NCBI GenBank assembly: GCA_013695335.1
Contig: JACDAR010000159.1
Span: 1-45,414 of the forward strand
From: Rubrobacter sp.
GTDB lineage: Bacteria > Actinomycetota > Rubrobacteria > Rubrobacterales > Rubrobacteraceae
DNA length: 45,414 bases
Direction: 5' to 3'
The notes below the pieces were generated by a model. The model had not been told where the DNA came from. It worked only from the letters and a program-made list of their open reading frames with translations, and did not search any database. Positions 15,801 through 22,825 of the stretch are shown here, in pieces (position 1 is the stretch's first letter; every line of letters starts with the position of its first letter). The translations under genes were made by a program, and so were the position numbers.

Positions 15801-18617
15801 TCAGCCGGTATTCAGCATCCCGGATGAGATGCCTGAGATGGTGAGGAGCAGGGTGTTGAGCACGCGGTCTCGTTCGGGGGAGTCCTCCGGGGTTTCCCTG
15901 AGGCGGCGCAGCAAGTTAACCTGAACGTAGGAGAGCGGGTCCACGTATGGGTTGCGCAGGCGGACGGATCTCTGCAAAACCGGGCTGTCGTCGAGAAGGT
16001 TACGATGGCCCGTGATGCGCAGCACGGCGTCCACGCAGGATGCGTGTTCCTCGGAGATGCGGGCCCATAGGCGCTCCCGAGCTTCCTCGTCCGCCAGCAG
16101 CGCTGTGTACGTGTGCGCGATCCGCATGTCGCTTTTGGCTAGGGTCATCTGCATGAAGTTGACCAGCGTCCTGAACGCTGGCCATCCACGATACATCTCG
16201 CGCAGCGTTGCCAGCCGTTCCGGATCTCGCGCATAGCTGGAGAGTGCAGTTCCCGCACCGTACCAGGATGGAAGCAGGAGACGATTCTGGGTCCAGGCGA
16301 AGACCCAGGGGATGGCACGGAGGCTCTCGACGTCCGTGGTCTGTGTCCTGCGGGCGGGCCGACTGCCCATGTTCAGCAGCGAGAGTTCGCGTATCGGCGT
16401 GACCTCGGAGAAGAAATCGAGGAAATCCTGGTCTTCGTAGACCAGGCTACGGTACGAATCCTGCGCCGTCACGGAAAGCTCGTCCATTGCCTCGATCCAA
16501 CGCGGTTCCGGCTCCTGGGGTTCCTCTTCCACGCTGGCTTCCAGAATCGCGGCCAGCACGGTATCCAGGTTGCGGCGGGCGAGGCCGTGCATGCTGTACT
16601 TGAACGAGATGACTTCGCCCTGCTCCGTGATGCGGATGCTCCCGTTCAGCGTGCCTGGGGGCTGAGCCATGATCGCCTCGTAGCTCGGGCCGCCGCCACG
16701 TCCCGCAGTTCCGCCCCGCCCATGGAACAGCCGTATCTCGACCCCATGCTCGCGGGCCACCGCAGCCAACGAACCCTGTGCCCGGTACAAGGCCCAGTTG
16801 CTCGTCACGTATCCGGCGTCCTTCCCCGAGTCGCTGTAGCCGAGCATAATCTCCTGCAGGTTGCCGTTCCTCTCTAGTGAAGATCGGTAGAACGGATCAT
16901 CAAGTAGACCGCGCAGTATCCCGGGCGCCCGGTCGAGGTCGGCGATGGTCTCGAAGAGCGGTGACACACGCAGTCGGTTGGTAGTGCATCGGCCCTCGCC
17001 GTCCACTTCTAGCAAACCCGCATGACGCGCCAGCAACTGCACAGAGAGAACATCGCTGGCGTTGTGGGCCATGCTCAATACGAAGTTCTCGATGGGCGGC
17101 TCCGAAAACTCCTCCGCCGCCTGCCTGATGCGCTCGAAGGTCGCGAGAACCTGCAGCGTCTCGTCCGTCAGGTTGTTCGAGGGGGTGAGATCCAGGTTCG
17201 GGTCGGCGAGCAAATCGCGCAACAGTTCCGCGCGTTCAGCCTCGTCGATCGAGAGGAGATCGTCCCCGCCGGATTCCCTGATAAGTTCGGCCACGGCCCC
17301 GAAGACGCGGGAACTTTCCTGTCGCACGTCCAGCTTCGCCAGATGGAACCCGAATACCTCCACCTGCCTGATGCAATCCCGCAACGTGCCGTCGGCGATC
17401 CTGCGCCCCCCGTAACGGACGAGGCTCCGGTGCAGCAAGAGCAGATCCTCCTCGAACTCCGAAGCTCCGCCATAAGCCGCGCGCGACTCCGGTTCCTTGA
17501 TCGTGCAACGCAACCGTTCCGCCATCAGCAAGAGTTTGCGTCGGTAAACCTCGTTCCGCAGTACCTCTTCGTAGCGGCCCGCGATCTCGGACAGGAGCTT
17601 CTCGTCCTTCGCCACAGAGCTATGGAGTTCTTCCGAGGCTGGCACCAGTTTGGTGGACTGGCTCATGCGCTCGGTCAGGGCGAGCATAGAATCCAGATGC
17701 CGCTGCAAGATCAACTCGCGGTGTAGCTCCAGCGCGGCGCCCATCGTCTCCGGCTTCACGAATGGATTGCCGTCCTGGTCGCCGCCAACCCAGGAACCGA
17801 ATTCCAGCACCCGTCCCAGACGCGGTGGGTCATCCGGAAAGTTTCGGGCCAGCTCCTCTTCGAACTCTCTATATACGTCCAGGGTTGCCGAGATCAACGG
17901 GTTCTCGAAGAACAGAAGGGTCCGCCGGATCTCCTCTTCGACCTCGGGGCGGCGGACGCGAAGCTCGTCGGTCTGCCAGAGAAGCGTGATCTCCTCGTAC
18001 AGCCGCTCCTCCAGCCGCCGTCTCTCCCGCCACGAAAGCGCCCGCGAATCCAGCGACTCCAGTATCTCTGCGACCTCGACGTGCTTCTGCCGGACGCTGC
18101 GCCTCATGGCTTCCGTCGGGTGCGCGGTGAGCACGAGGCTCAGGTTCATGCGCCCAAGCGCCCGCCGCATCGCGTCCTCGGAGCCTTCTTCCTTCAGCCG
18201 ACGTAGCGCGCTCCCCAGCGAGGCCCGCTGCGGGGGATTGTCCAGGGATGATTCATACTGCCGCCGCCGGCGAACGCGATGGTAGCGCTCCGCGATGTTC
18301 ACGAGCTGGAAGTACACCGAGAACGCCCGCACGATGTCGGAGATCTCCGACACGTCCATGCACTCGATCTTCTGCCTCAGCCGCTGGTCGAGTTCCTCAT
18401 CGTATTCGAAGCGCAGCCGCTTGCAGAGTAGCCGCACATCCTCCTCTGCATCGAAGAAGCTCTCGCCCTCCTGCTCTATAAGGATCTGGCCGAGCACGCG
18501 GCCGAGGAGGTTGATGTCCCTGCGCAGGGGTTCGTCCTTGGGCTCGAAATCCACCCCTGGGGGTAGGTCCGCGTAGCCTGTTCCCGGCGCGCGCGTTTTT
18601 TGGTCAGCGTTTCCCAT
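15801..18617 (-). CDS. ppc: Phosphoenolpyruvate carboxylase
   Basis: A 938-residue enzyme that carboxylates PEP to oxaloacetate to refill the citric acid cycle. Catalytic landmarks: LTAHPTEAMRR (H166), GSWVGGDQDGNP, MLGYSDSGKDAGY, and LFHGRGGTAGRGGGP. The C terminus ends in MLNTG, matching the family's conserved MxNTG end. The ATG at 18617 is chosen; an in-frame extension back to 18965 would run antisense through dnaG and has no family similarity. The gene is convergent with the GNAT gene and divergent from dnaG, with 84 bases between the two starts holding both promoters. Confidence 0.97.
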   Translation of the reverse strand: MGNADQKTRAPGTGYADLPPGVDFEPKDEPLRRDINLLGRVLGQILIEQEGESFFDAEEDVRLLCKRLRFEYDEELDQRLRQKIECMDVSEISDIVRAFSVYFQLVNIAERYHRVRRRRQYESSLDNPPQRASLGSALRRLKEEGSEDAMRRALGRMNLSLVLTAHPTEAMRRSVRQKHVEVAEILESLDSRALSWRERRRLEERLYEEITLLWQTDELRVRRPEVEEEIRRTLLFFENPLISATLDVYREFEEELARNFPDDPPRLGRVLEFGSWVGGDQDGNPFVKPETMGAALELHRELILQRHLDSMLALTERMSQSTKLVPASEELHSSVAKDEKLLSEIAGRYEEVLRNEVYRRKLLLMAERLRCTIKEPESRAAYGGASEFEEDLLLLHRSLVRYGGRRIADGTLRDCIRQVEVFGFHLAKLDVRQESSRVFGAVAELIRESGGDDLLSIDEAERAELLRDLLADPNLDLTPSNNLTDETLQVLATFERIRQAAEEFSEPPIENFVLSMAHNASDVLSVQLLARHAGLLEVDGEGRCTTNRLRVSPLFETIADLDRAPGILRGLLDDPFYRSSLERNGNLQEIMLGYSDSGKDAGYVTSNWALYRAQGSLAAVAREHGVEIRLFHGRGGTAGRGGGPSYEAIMAQPPGTLNGSIRITEQGEVISFKYSMHGLARRNLDTVLAAILEASVEEEPQEPEPRWIEAMDELSVTAQDSYRSLVYEDQDFLDFFSEVTPIRELSLLNMGSRPARRTQTTDVESLRAIPWVFAWTQNRLLLPSWYGAGTALSSYARDPERLATLREMYRGWPAFRTLVNFMQMTLAKSDMRIAHTYTALLADEEARERLWARISEEHASCVDAVLRITGHRNLLDDSPVLQRSVRLRNPYVDPLSYVQVNLLRRLRETPEDSPERDRVLNTLLLTISGISSGMLNTG

Positions 18618-18701
18618 CCCGCCTAGAGTAACATTAGCCCAGGGACATCTACGGTAGTCTGAAAAATCTTTGTACAGATGTCGAGAAGGAGCCTGTAGCG
18701 C

Positions 18702-20462
18702 ATGAGGATCTCTCAGCGAAGCATCGACGAGGTAAGGAACACGGCGAACATAGTCGAGGCCGCCTCGGAGTTCACGGCGCTCCGGCGTCAGGGCGCAAGG
18801 TTCTCGGGGCTGTGCCCATACCCTGACCACTCCGAGAAGACCCCTTCCTTCAGCGTGGACGCAGAAAAGAATCTCTACCACTGTTTCGGATGTAAGAAAG
18901 GCGGCGACGCCATAAAGCTCGTCATGGACCTCAAATCCTTTTCTTTCTCTGAGGCGATCTCCCACCTCGCGGAACGCTCAGGCGTGGAACTCGAATTCGA
19001 AGGCTCACCGGAAGACGCCAGGGCTGCCAGGGAACACAACCAGCGCCGACGCCAGATCCACAAAGCCCTCGCAGCCGCCACCGTCTACTACCACAAATAC
19101 CTTCTGAGATCAGACTCCACAGAAGCTAGCCAGGCCCGCGATTACCTGAAAAACCGGGGATTAGAGAAATCTACTATAGAAGAATTCCGCATTGGCTACG
19201 CTCCGCCGCGCGGAAATTCGGGGTTTGCTGGGGCTGCGCGGAGGTTGGATCTCAACCGCCGATCCCTCGAAGGGGCGGGGTTGCTTTCGGCCAGAGGAGG
19301 TGAACGGTTCGCCGGGAGGATCACCTTCCCCATCTCCGACAGGCGCGGCAGGATCGTGGGTTTCGGCGCCCGCGCGATGGGCGACGATCATCCCAAGTAC
19401 CTCAACTCTCCAGAGACAGAAATCTTCGCGAAGCGGGATCTCCTATATGGCTTTCCGCAGGTGACTGAGGCCATCCGTAAGCAGAGATCCGCGCTCGTGG
19501 TCGAGGGATACACGGACGTGTTAATGCTCTATCAATCTGGAATAAAGAATGCGGTTGCCACCCTCGGAACGGCGACCACGCCAGCCCACTTGAAGACCCT
19601 GAGCGGATACGCGGACAGGATATTCGTACTTTTCGACCCGGATGCAGCAGGGGAGAAAGCCATCGAACGAGCCGCTGCGGCGGCCACGGAATTGAAGCTG
19701 GACTTGCGTGTGCTGCGTTTGCCGCAGGACCCCGCTGACTGGCTCCTGGAACACTCCTCTGACGAGTTTGGAGGACTGCTTTCGGATGCTGTAGCGGCAT
19801 TCGAGTACGTTTTCCGCCGCAAAACCAGGCGCGCCCGCGGCGCGGATGCCGCAGAGCGAGCCAGGATCGTGTCGGAGATTCGAGACCTTATCAGTGAGAT
19901 CGAAGACCCGGTTTTCTATAGGGACGCCGTCCGGCTGGCGAGCGAAGCCCTCGGCGTGAACCCGGAGACGCTGCAGGTACGCAGGTCTTTCAACGCACCG
20001 AGATCAGCGCGCAATTCGACACCTGTAGAGCCCCTCCAGCAAGCGGGCCGCGACTTGCTGGCGCTGATACTAACCCGACCAGACCTCGCCGAAGAGCTTC
20101 TGAAATCTGGGCTAGAGACACATTCGCTGCCCGAGCCCCTCGTGTTGCGCGCTGAAAATTTTGCGGACGAGGAGCAGGGCCGGATCTTCTCCCTATTAAT
20201 AGAGCACGCTGGCACGGATCTCGACTCCCTGATCGCCGACGAGAGAACCCGCCCTTTGATGGACCAGATCGGCGCCCTGTCATCCATGGGGGAGAAGCTC
20301 TATCCTTCTGATACCGCCATCAGGGAAACCTGGATCAGGGTCGGCATACTCAGCCGCGAGCGCGACAAGCGGCAAGCCCCTGACTACGACGAGAAGGATC
20401 GCATCCAGTCCCAGATGTCACTACTCAAAGACGCACTGCGCGCCGTTGTCGCCGAATCTTGA
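18702..20462 (+). CDS. dnaG: DNA primase
   Basis: A 586-residue replication primase. The N-terminal CHC2 zinc finger uses C38, H43, C61 and C64 (CPYPDH...YHCFGC). The catalytic TOPRIM domain starts near residue 265 (LVVEGYTDVLML), with the acidic metal site LFDPDAAGEKA near 311. The C-terminal helicase-interacting part is less conserved, as usual. GAAGGAG (18685-18691) precedes the ATG. Unlike many bacteria, rpoD does not follow; two tRNA genes do, with their promoter overlapping the dnaG stop. Confidence 0.96.
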   Translation: MRISQRSIDEVRNTANIVEAASEFTALRRQGARFSGLCPYPDHSEKTPSFSVDAEKNLYHCFGCKKGGDAIKLVMDLKSFSFSEAISHLAERSGVELEFEGSPEDARAAREHNQRRRQIHKALAAATVYYHKYLLRSDSTEASQARDYLKNRGLEKSTIEEFRIGYAPPRGNSGFAGAARRLDLNRRSLEGAGLLSARGGERFAGRITFPISDRRGRIVGFGARAMGDDHPKYLNSPETEIFAKRDLLYGFPQVTEAIRKQRSALVVEGYTDVLMLYQSGIKNAVATLGTATTPAHLKTLSGYADRIFVLFDPDAAGEKAIERAAAAATELKLDLRVLRLPQDPADWLLEHSSDEFGGLLSDAVAAFEYVFRRKTRRARGADAAERARIVSEIRDLISEIEDPVFYRDAVRLASEALGVNPETLQVRRSFNAPRSARNSTPVEPLQQAGRDLLALILTRPDLAEELLKSGLETHSLPEPLVLRAENFADEEQGRIFSLLIEHAGTDLDSLIADERTRPLMDQIGALSSMGEKLYPSDTAIRETWIRVGILSRERDKRQAPDYDEKDRIQSQMSLLKDALRAVVAES

Positions 20463-20487
20463 AGCCAGCCCGCATCGAACGTATAAT
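20459..20487 (+). promoter_or_regulatory. Promoter of the tRNA-Asn/tRNA-CAT unit
   Basis: TTGAAG (20459-20464) and a perfect TATAAT (20482-20487) with a 17-base spacer. The -35 box overlaps the dnaG stop codon. Predicted transcription begins near 20494, seven bases before the mature tRNA-Asn. Confidence 0.8.
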
Positions 20488-20500
20488 CCATTAGAAGCTT

Positions 20501-20573
20501 TCCCCTGTAGCTCAATTGGCAGAGCATCTGACTGTTAATCAGAGGGTTGCTGGTTCGAGTCCAGCCGGGGGAG
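20501..20573 (+). tRNA. tRNA-Asn (anticodon GTT)
   Basis: A 73-base cloverleaf. The acceptor stem pairs TCCCCTG with CGGGGGA (one T-G pair). The T arm is GCTGG-TTCGAGT-CCAGC and the anticodon GTT lies at 20534-20536. The discriminator is G and no CCA is encoded. Confidence 0.96.
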
Positions 20574-20605
20574 CTGGCCCGGTGCGAAGCGCGATCCGGC
20601 GCCCA

Positions 20606-20679
20606 GGGCCCATAGCTCAGTTGGTTAGAGCATCCGACTCATAATCGGACGGTCCCAGGTTCGAGTCCTGGTGGGCCCA
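20606..20679 (+). tRNA. tRNA with CAT anticodon (elongator Met, or Ile2 after lysidine modification)
   Basis: A 74-base cloverleaf. The acceptor stem pairs GGGCCCA with TGGGCCC. The T arm is CCAGG-TTCGAGT-CCTGG. The anticodon stem TCCGA/TCGGA closes a seven-base loop with CAT at 20640-20642. The first base pair is G-C, so it is not an initiator. By sequence alone elongator Met and TilS-modified Ile2 are hard to tell apart. It is co-transcribed with tRNA-Asn, 32 bases apart. Confidence 0.9.
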
Positions 20680-20750
20680 CCCCCTCCCTGAACTTCTCAC
20701 TTTTGCCCCAAAGCAGATCCCCGCAATAGACCCACTACTCCTATTTCACG

Positions 20751-20772
20751 AACACCCAACATGTTGGGTGTT
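20751..20772. promoter_or_regulatory. Perfect 22-bp palindrome
   Basis: The left arm AACACCCAACA is exactly mirrored, so the whole 22 bases equal their own complement. As RNA it can form a 9-bp stem with a CATG loop, so it may end the tRNA transcript, though no T-run follows. As DNA it may be an operator for a dimeric regulator. It stands 72 bases after the CAT tRNA and about 250 bases before mraZ. Confidence 0.45.
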
Positions 20773-20869
20773 GACGCCCACCCCCGCCACATCTTCCGTG
20801 CCAGTCGCACTGCGCTTACCCAACCACGATTGTCCTTTTGCCCACCTCAGCCAAGACTCTGCAGGGTCC

Positions 20870-20894
20870 CTATACCCTGGGTAGTAGGGTATAG
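20870..20894. promoter_or_regulatory. 8-bp inverted repeat with 9-base spacer
   Basis: CTATACCC at 20870-20877 and GGGTATAG at 20887-20894 are perfect complements. It could be an operator or a weak hairpin. It lies between the larger palindrome and the putative mraZ promoter. Confidence 0.4.
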
Positions 20895-20946
20895 ATGGCG
20901 CAAAGAGGGCAATCGCGCCTGTTTGGTGCGTCAGGGAGCAGTCGAA

Positions 20947-20975
20947 TTGCGGATTTTCGCCATGTATGCAAGAAT
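20947..20975 (+). promoter_or_regulatory. Putative mraZ promoter
   Basis: TTGCGG (20947-20952) and TGC-AAGAAT (extended -10, with AAGAAT at 20970-20975), spacer 17. Transcription would begin near 20982, directly before the MraZ repeats, which would suit repression by MraZ. Confidence 0.4.
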
Positions 20976-20985
20976 TTCTGCGGTC

Positions 20986-21010
20986 GTGGGTCAAAGTGGA
21001 ACGTAGTGGG
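20986..21010 (+). promoter_or_regulatory. MraZ operator: three GTGGR direct repeats
   Basis: GTGGG (20986-20990), GTGGA (20996-21000) and GTGGG (21006-21010) recur with an exact 10-bp period. MraZ proteins are known to bind tandem TGGGN repeats with 5-bp spacers upstream of their own gene. The third repeat overlaps the mraZ ribosome binding site, so binding would hinder both transcription start and ribosome access. Confidence 0.75.
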
Positions 21011-21021
21011 AGGAAGCGACC

Positions 21022-21462
21022 CTGGCTCTATTAGGCGAGTACGAGCACACCCTGGACGAGAAAGGGCGTCTGACTCTCCCCTCCCGTCTGAGGTCCTACT
21101 TTGAGGGTGGGATCGTGATCACGAAGGGCGTGGATCGGTGTCTATTTGCTTTTCCGCCGGATGAGTGGGCGGCTTTCAAAGCTAACGTCAAGGCGAACGC
21201 TGACCTCTCCGCCAAGGGGCGGCAACTCTCGCGGATGTTCTTCTCGATGGCTTTCGAGGCGACGCTCGACCGTCAGGGGCGGGTTTTGATCCCGACGAAG
21301 CTGGCGCGGTACGCGGGGCTTGGTAAGGAAGTGACCCTCGCGGGGGTCGATGACAGGCTGGAGATCTGGAGCACTGACGAGTGGGACCGTTACGTGGAAG
21401 GTGCGGACGAGATGTTCGCCGAGATAGTGGAAGAGTTTGCCGGCCGGGAGTTCGGCGGGTGA
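21022..21462 (+). CDS. mraZ: Transcriptional regulator MraZ, CTG start
   Basis: A 146-residue AbrB/SpoVT-like regulator of the dcw cluster. Both characteristic DxxxR motifs are present: DEKGR (residues 12-16) and DRQGR (83-87). The first ATG/GTG/TTG in frame (GTG 21115) would remove 31 residues including the first half-site motif. The codons upstream read LLGEYEHTLDEKGRLTLP, the normal MraZ beginning. The frame is closed by TAG at 21004, and the only sensible start is CTG 21022, eight bases after GGAGG (21009-21013), giving MALLGEYEH. The gene precedes rsmH with a stop/start overlap. Autoregulation is expected through the upstream repeats. Confidence 0.92.
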   Translation: MALLGEYEHTLDEKGRLTLPSRLRSYFEGGIVITKGVDRCLFAFPPDEWAAFKANVKANADLSAKGRQLSRMFFSMAFEATLDRQGRVLIPTKLARYAGLGKEVTLAGVDDRLEIWSTDEWDRYVEGADEMFAEIVEEFAGREFGG

Positions 21463-22403
21463 TGACCGCCGCCCACCTGCCCGTGATGCTGAATGAGGCT
21501 GTGGCAGCCCTTGTCCCGGCCGAGGCGAACGTGATCGTGGACGCCACGTTCGGGGGTGGGGGACACACCCGGCGGATACTCGAAGAACTCGGACCCGAGG
21601 GAAAGCTCGTTGGCATCGACCGTGACCCAGACGCCGCCAGGCGTGCGGCTGACATTCAGGACCAGCGATTTGCCTTCAGGCCAGGCGCATATGACGGGGT
21701 GCTTTGGGAGATGGTCGAGGACGGGGAGCGGGTGGATGCGATCCTCTTCGATCTTGGGCTTTCGAGTTATCAGGTGGATGAGACGGATCGCGGTTTCAGC
21801 TACGTCCGGGAAGGACCGCTGGACATGCGGATGGACCCTGGCTCCGGGATCTCCGCCGCCGACTATCTGAATACCGTGGATGAGGCTGAACTGGCGCGGG
21901 TGCTCTCCGGGTATGGGGACGTATCCCGTGGCGAGGCCCGCAGGGTGGCGCGTGAGATCTCACGCCGCCGTCCGCTCTCGACGACGCTGGATCTCACGGA
22001 CGCCGTGAGGGCGGCGCTTGGCTGGGTGGAACGGGGCGGCAACCCGGCAAAGCGCGTGTTCCAGGCCGTGCGCGTCCACGTCAACGACGAGGTGGGTAGC
22101 CTCAGGCGGGCGCTTGAGGCGGCGGAGAGGCTCCTCGCGCCTGGCGGGAGGCTTGTTGCGATCACGTTCCACTCAGGTGAGGATCGCGCGGTGAAGCGCT
22201 TTATCTCGGATCGAGAAGGACGTTGCGTCTGCCCGCCCGAGTTGCCTGTGTGCGTGTGCGGCGCGCGGCCCGTTTTTCGCCGGGGCTCGGTTATGCGCCC
22301 CTCTGAAAGGGAGATGGGGGAGAACCCAAGGAGCGCTTCGGCGCGGCTCAGGGTTGCAATTAGGACTTCCGAGCCAGCGGACGTTGGGCGGGATGAAGGC
22401 TGA
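21462..22403 (+). CDS. rsmH: 16S rRNA (cytosine-1402-N4)-methyltransferase RsmH
   Basis: A 313-residue SAM-dependent methyltransferase (MraW) modifying C1402 in the 30S P site. The beginning HLPVMLNEAV, SAM loop DATFGGGGHT, ILFDLGLSSYQVDE and the C-terminal ITFHSGEDRAVKRF are diagnostic. One small departure is HSGEDR, where the family commonly has HSLEDR. ATG 21462 overlaps the mraZ stop (TGATG); GTG 21459 is also possible. The stop overlaps ftsL in the same way. Confidence 0.96.
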   Translation: MTAAHLPVMLNEAVAALVPAEANVIVDATFGGGGHTRRILEELGPEGKLVGIDRDPDAARRAADIQDQRFAFRPGAYDGVLWEMVEDGERVDAILFDLGLSSYQVDETDRGFSYVREGPLDMRMDPGSGISAADYLNTVDEAELARVLSGYGDVSRGEARRVAREISRRRPLSTTLDLTDAVRAALGWVERGGNPAKRVFQAVRVHVNDEVGSLRRALEAAERLLAPGGRLVAITFHSGEDRAVKRFISDREGRCVCPPELPVCVCGARPVFRRGSVMRPSEREMGENPRSASARLRVAIRTSEPADVGRDEG

Positions 22404-22825
22404 TGGCCGAGCCGCAGCGAGAACACAGGGTCCGGTCTCCCGGTCCCGGCCCCTCCGCGCGGTCTTCGAGGCGCGCGGCGCCTCGAAAGTCGCCGCGGCG
22501 GCGGCGAAGCGAGCAGAGTGGGTTCGTGCTGCTCGTGGTGGTGCCTGTGCTTTTGATGTTGGGGAGCGTCTATCTGCACACGGTATCCGCCGGGCTCGGT
22601 GACAGGGTAGCGGAGCTCGAAGGGCTCAATTCCAACACCGCGGCCGAGAGCGACAGGCTCGAAATTCGGGTTGCTGAACTTTCCAGGCCGGGCAGAATCC
22701 GGCCTCTAGCTCGCGAGGAGTTGAAGATGAGGGACCCGGATGGTTCGGATCTAAAAGTCTACGGCAACAACAGGGAGGATGACAGGCAAAGTGGGGGAGA
22801 GAAGAAAAGGGAGAACCCCCAATAG
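22403..22825 (+). CDS. ftsL: FtsL-like cell division protein
   Basis: A 140-residue bitopic membrane protein by position and architecture: a very basic Arg/Pro/Ser-rich cytoplasmic tail (residues 1-38), one membrane helix (about 40-58), a short extracellular coiled coil (about 64-95: DRVAELEGLNSNTAAESDRL), and a motif near ARPLAREEL-type sequence (RIRPLAREELKM). FtsL forms a complex with DivIC/FtsB and FtsQ that activates septal FtsW-FtsI. Sequence alone is too weak to separate FtsL from FtsB/DivIC; the location between rsmH and ftsI decides. It overlaps rsmH by one base and ftsI by 47 bases. Confidence 0.8.
   Translation: MAEPQREHRVRSPGPGPSARSSRRAAPRKSPRRRRSEQSGFVLLVVVPVLLMLGSVYLHTVSAGLGDRVAELEGLNSNTAAESDRLEIRVAELSRPGRIRPLAREELKMRDPDGSDLKVYGNNREDDRQSGGEKKRENPQ

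Larger units (their letters stand above)
20680..21021. other. Intergenic region upstream of the dcw cluster
   Basis: About 340 bases without a credible gene. It holds a perfect 22-bp palindrome, a second inverted repeat at 20870-20894, a putative mraZ promoter and three MraZ-box repeats. Short open frames here (81 and 69 codons) lack ribosome binding sites and family resemblance. Confidence 0.6.

Noticed and set aside
18618..18965. In-frame extension of ppc by 116 codons
   Set aside because: It runs antisense through the first 260 bases of dnaG and shows no PEP carboxylase similarity; ATG 18617 gives a normal length and beginning.
20761..21104. Short open frames upstream of mraZ
   Set aside because: They cross palindromes and the MraZ boxes, have no ribosome binding site and no recognisable protein features.
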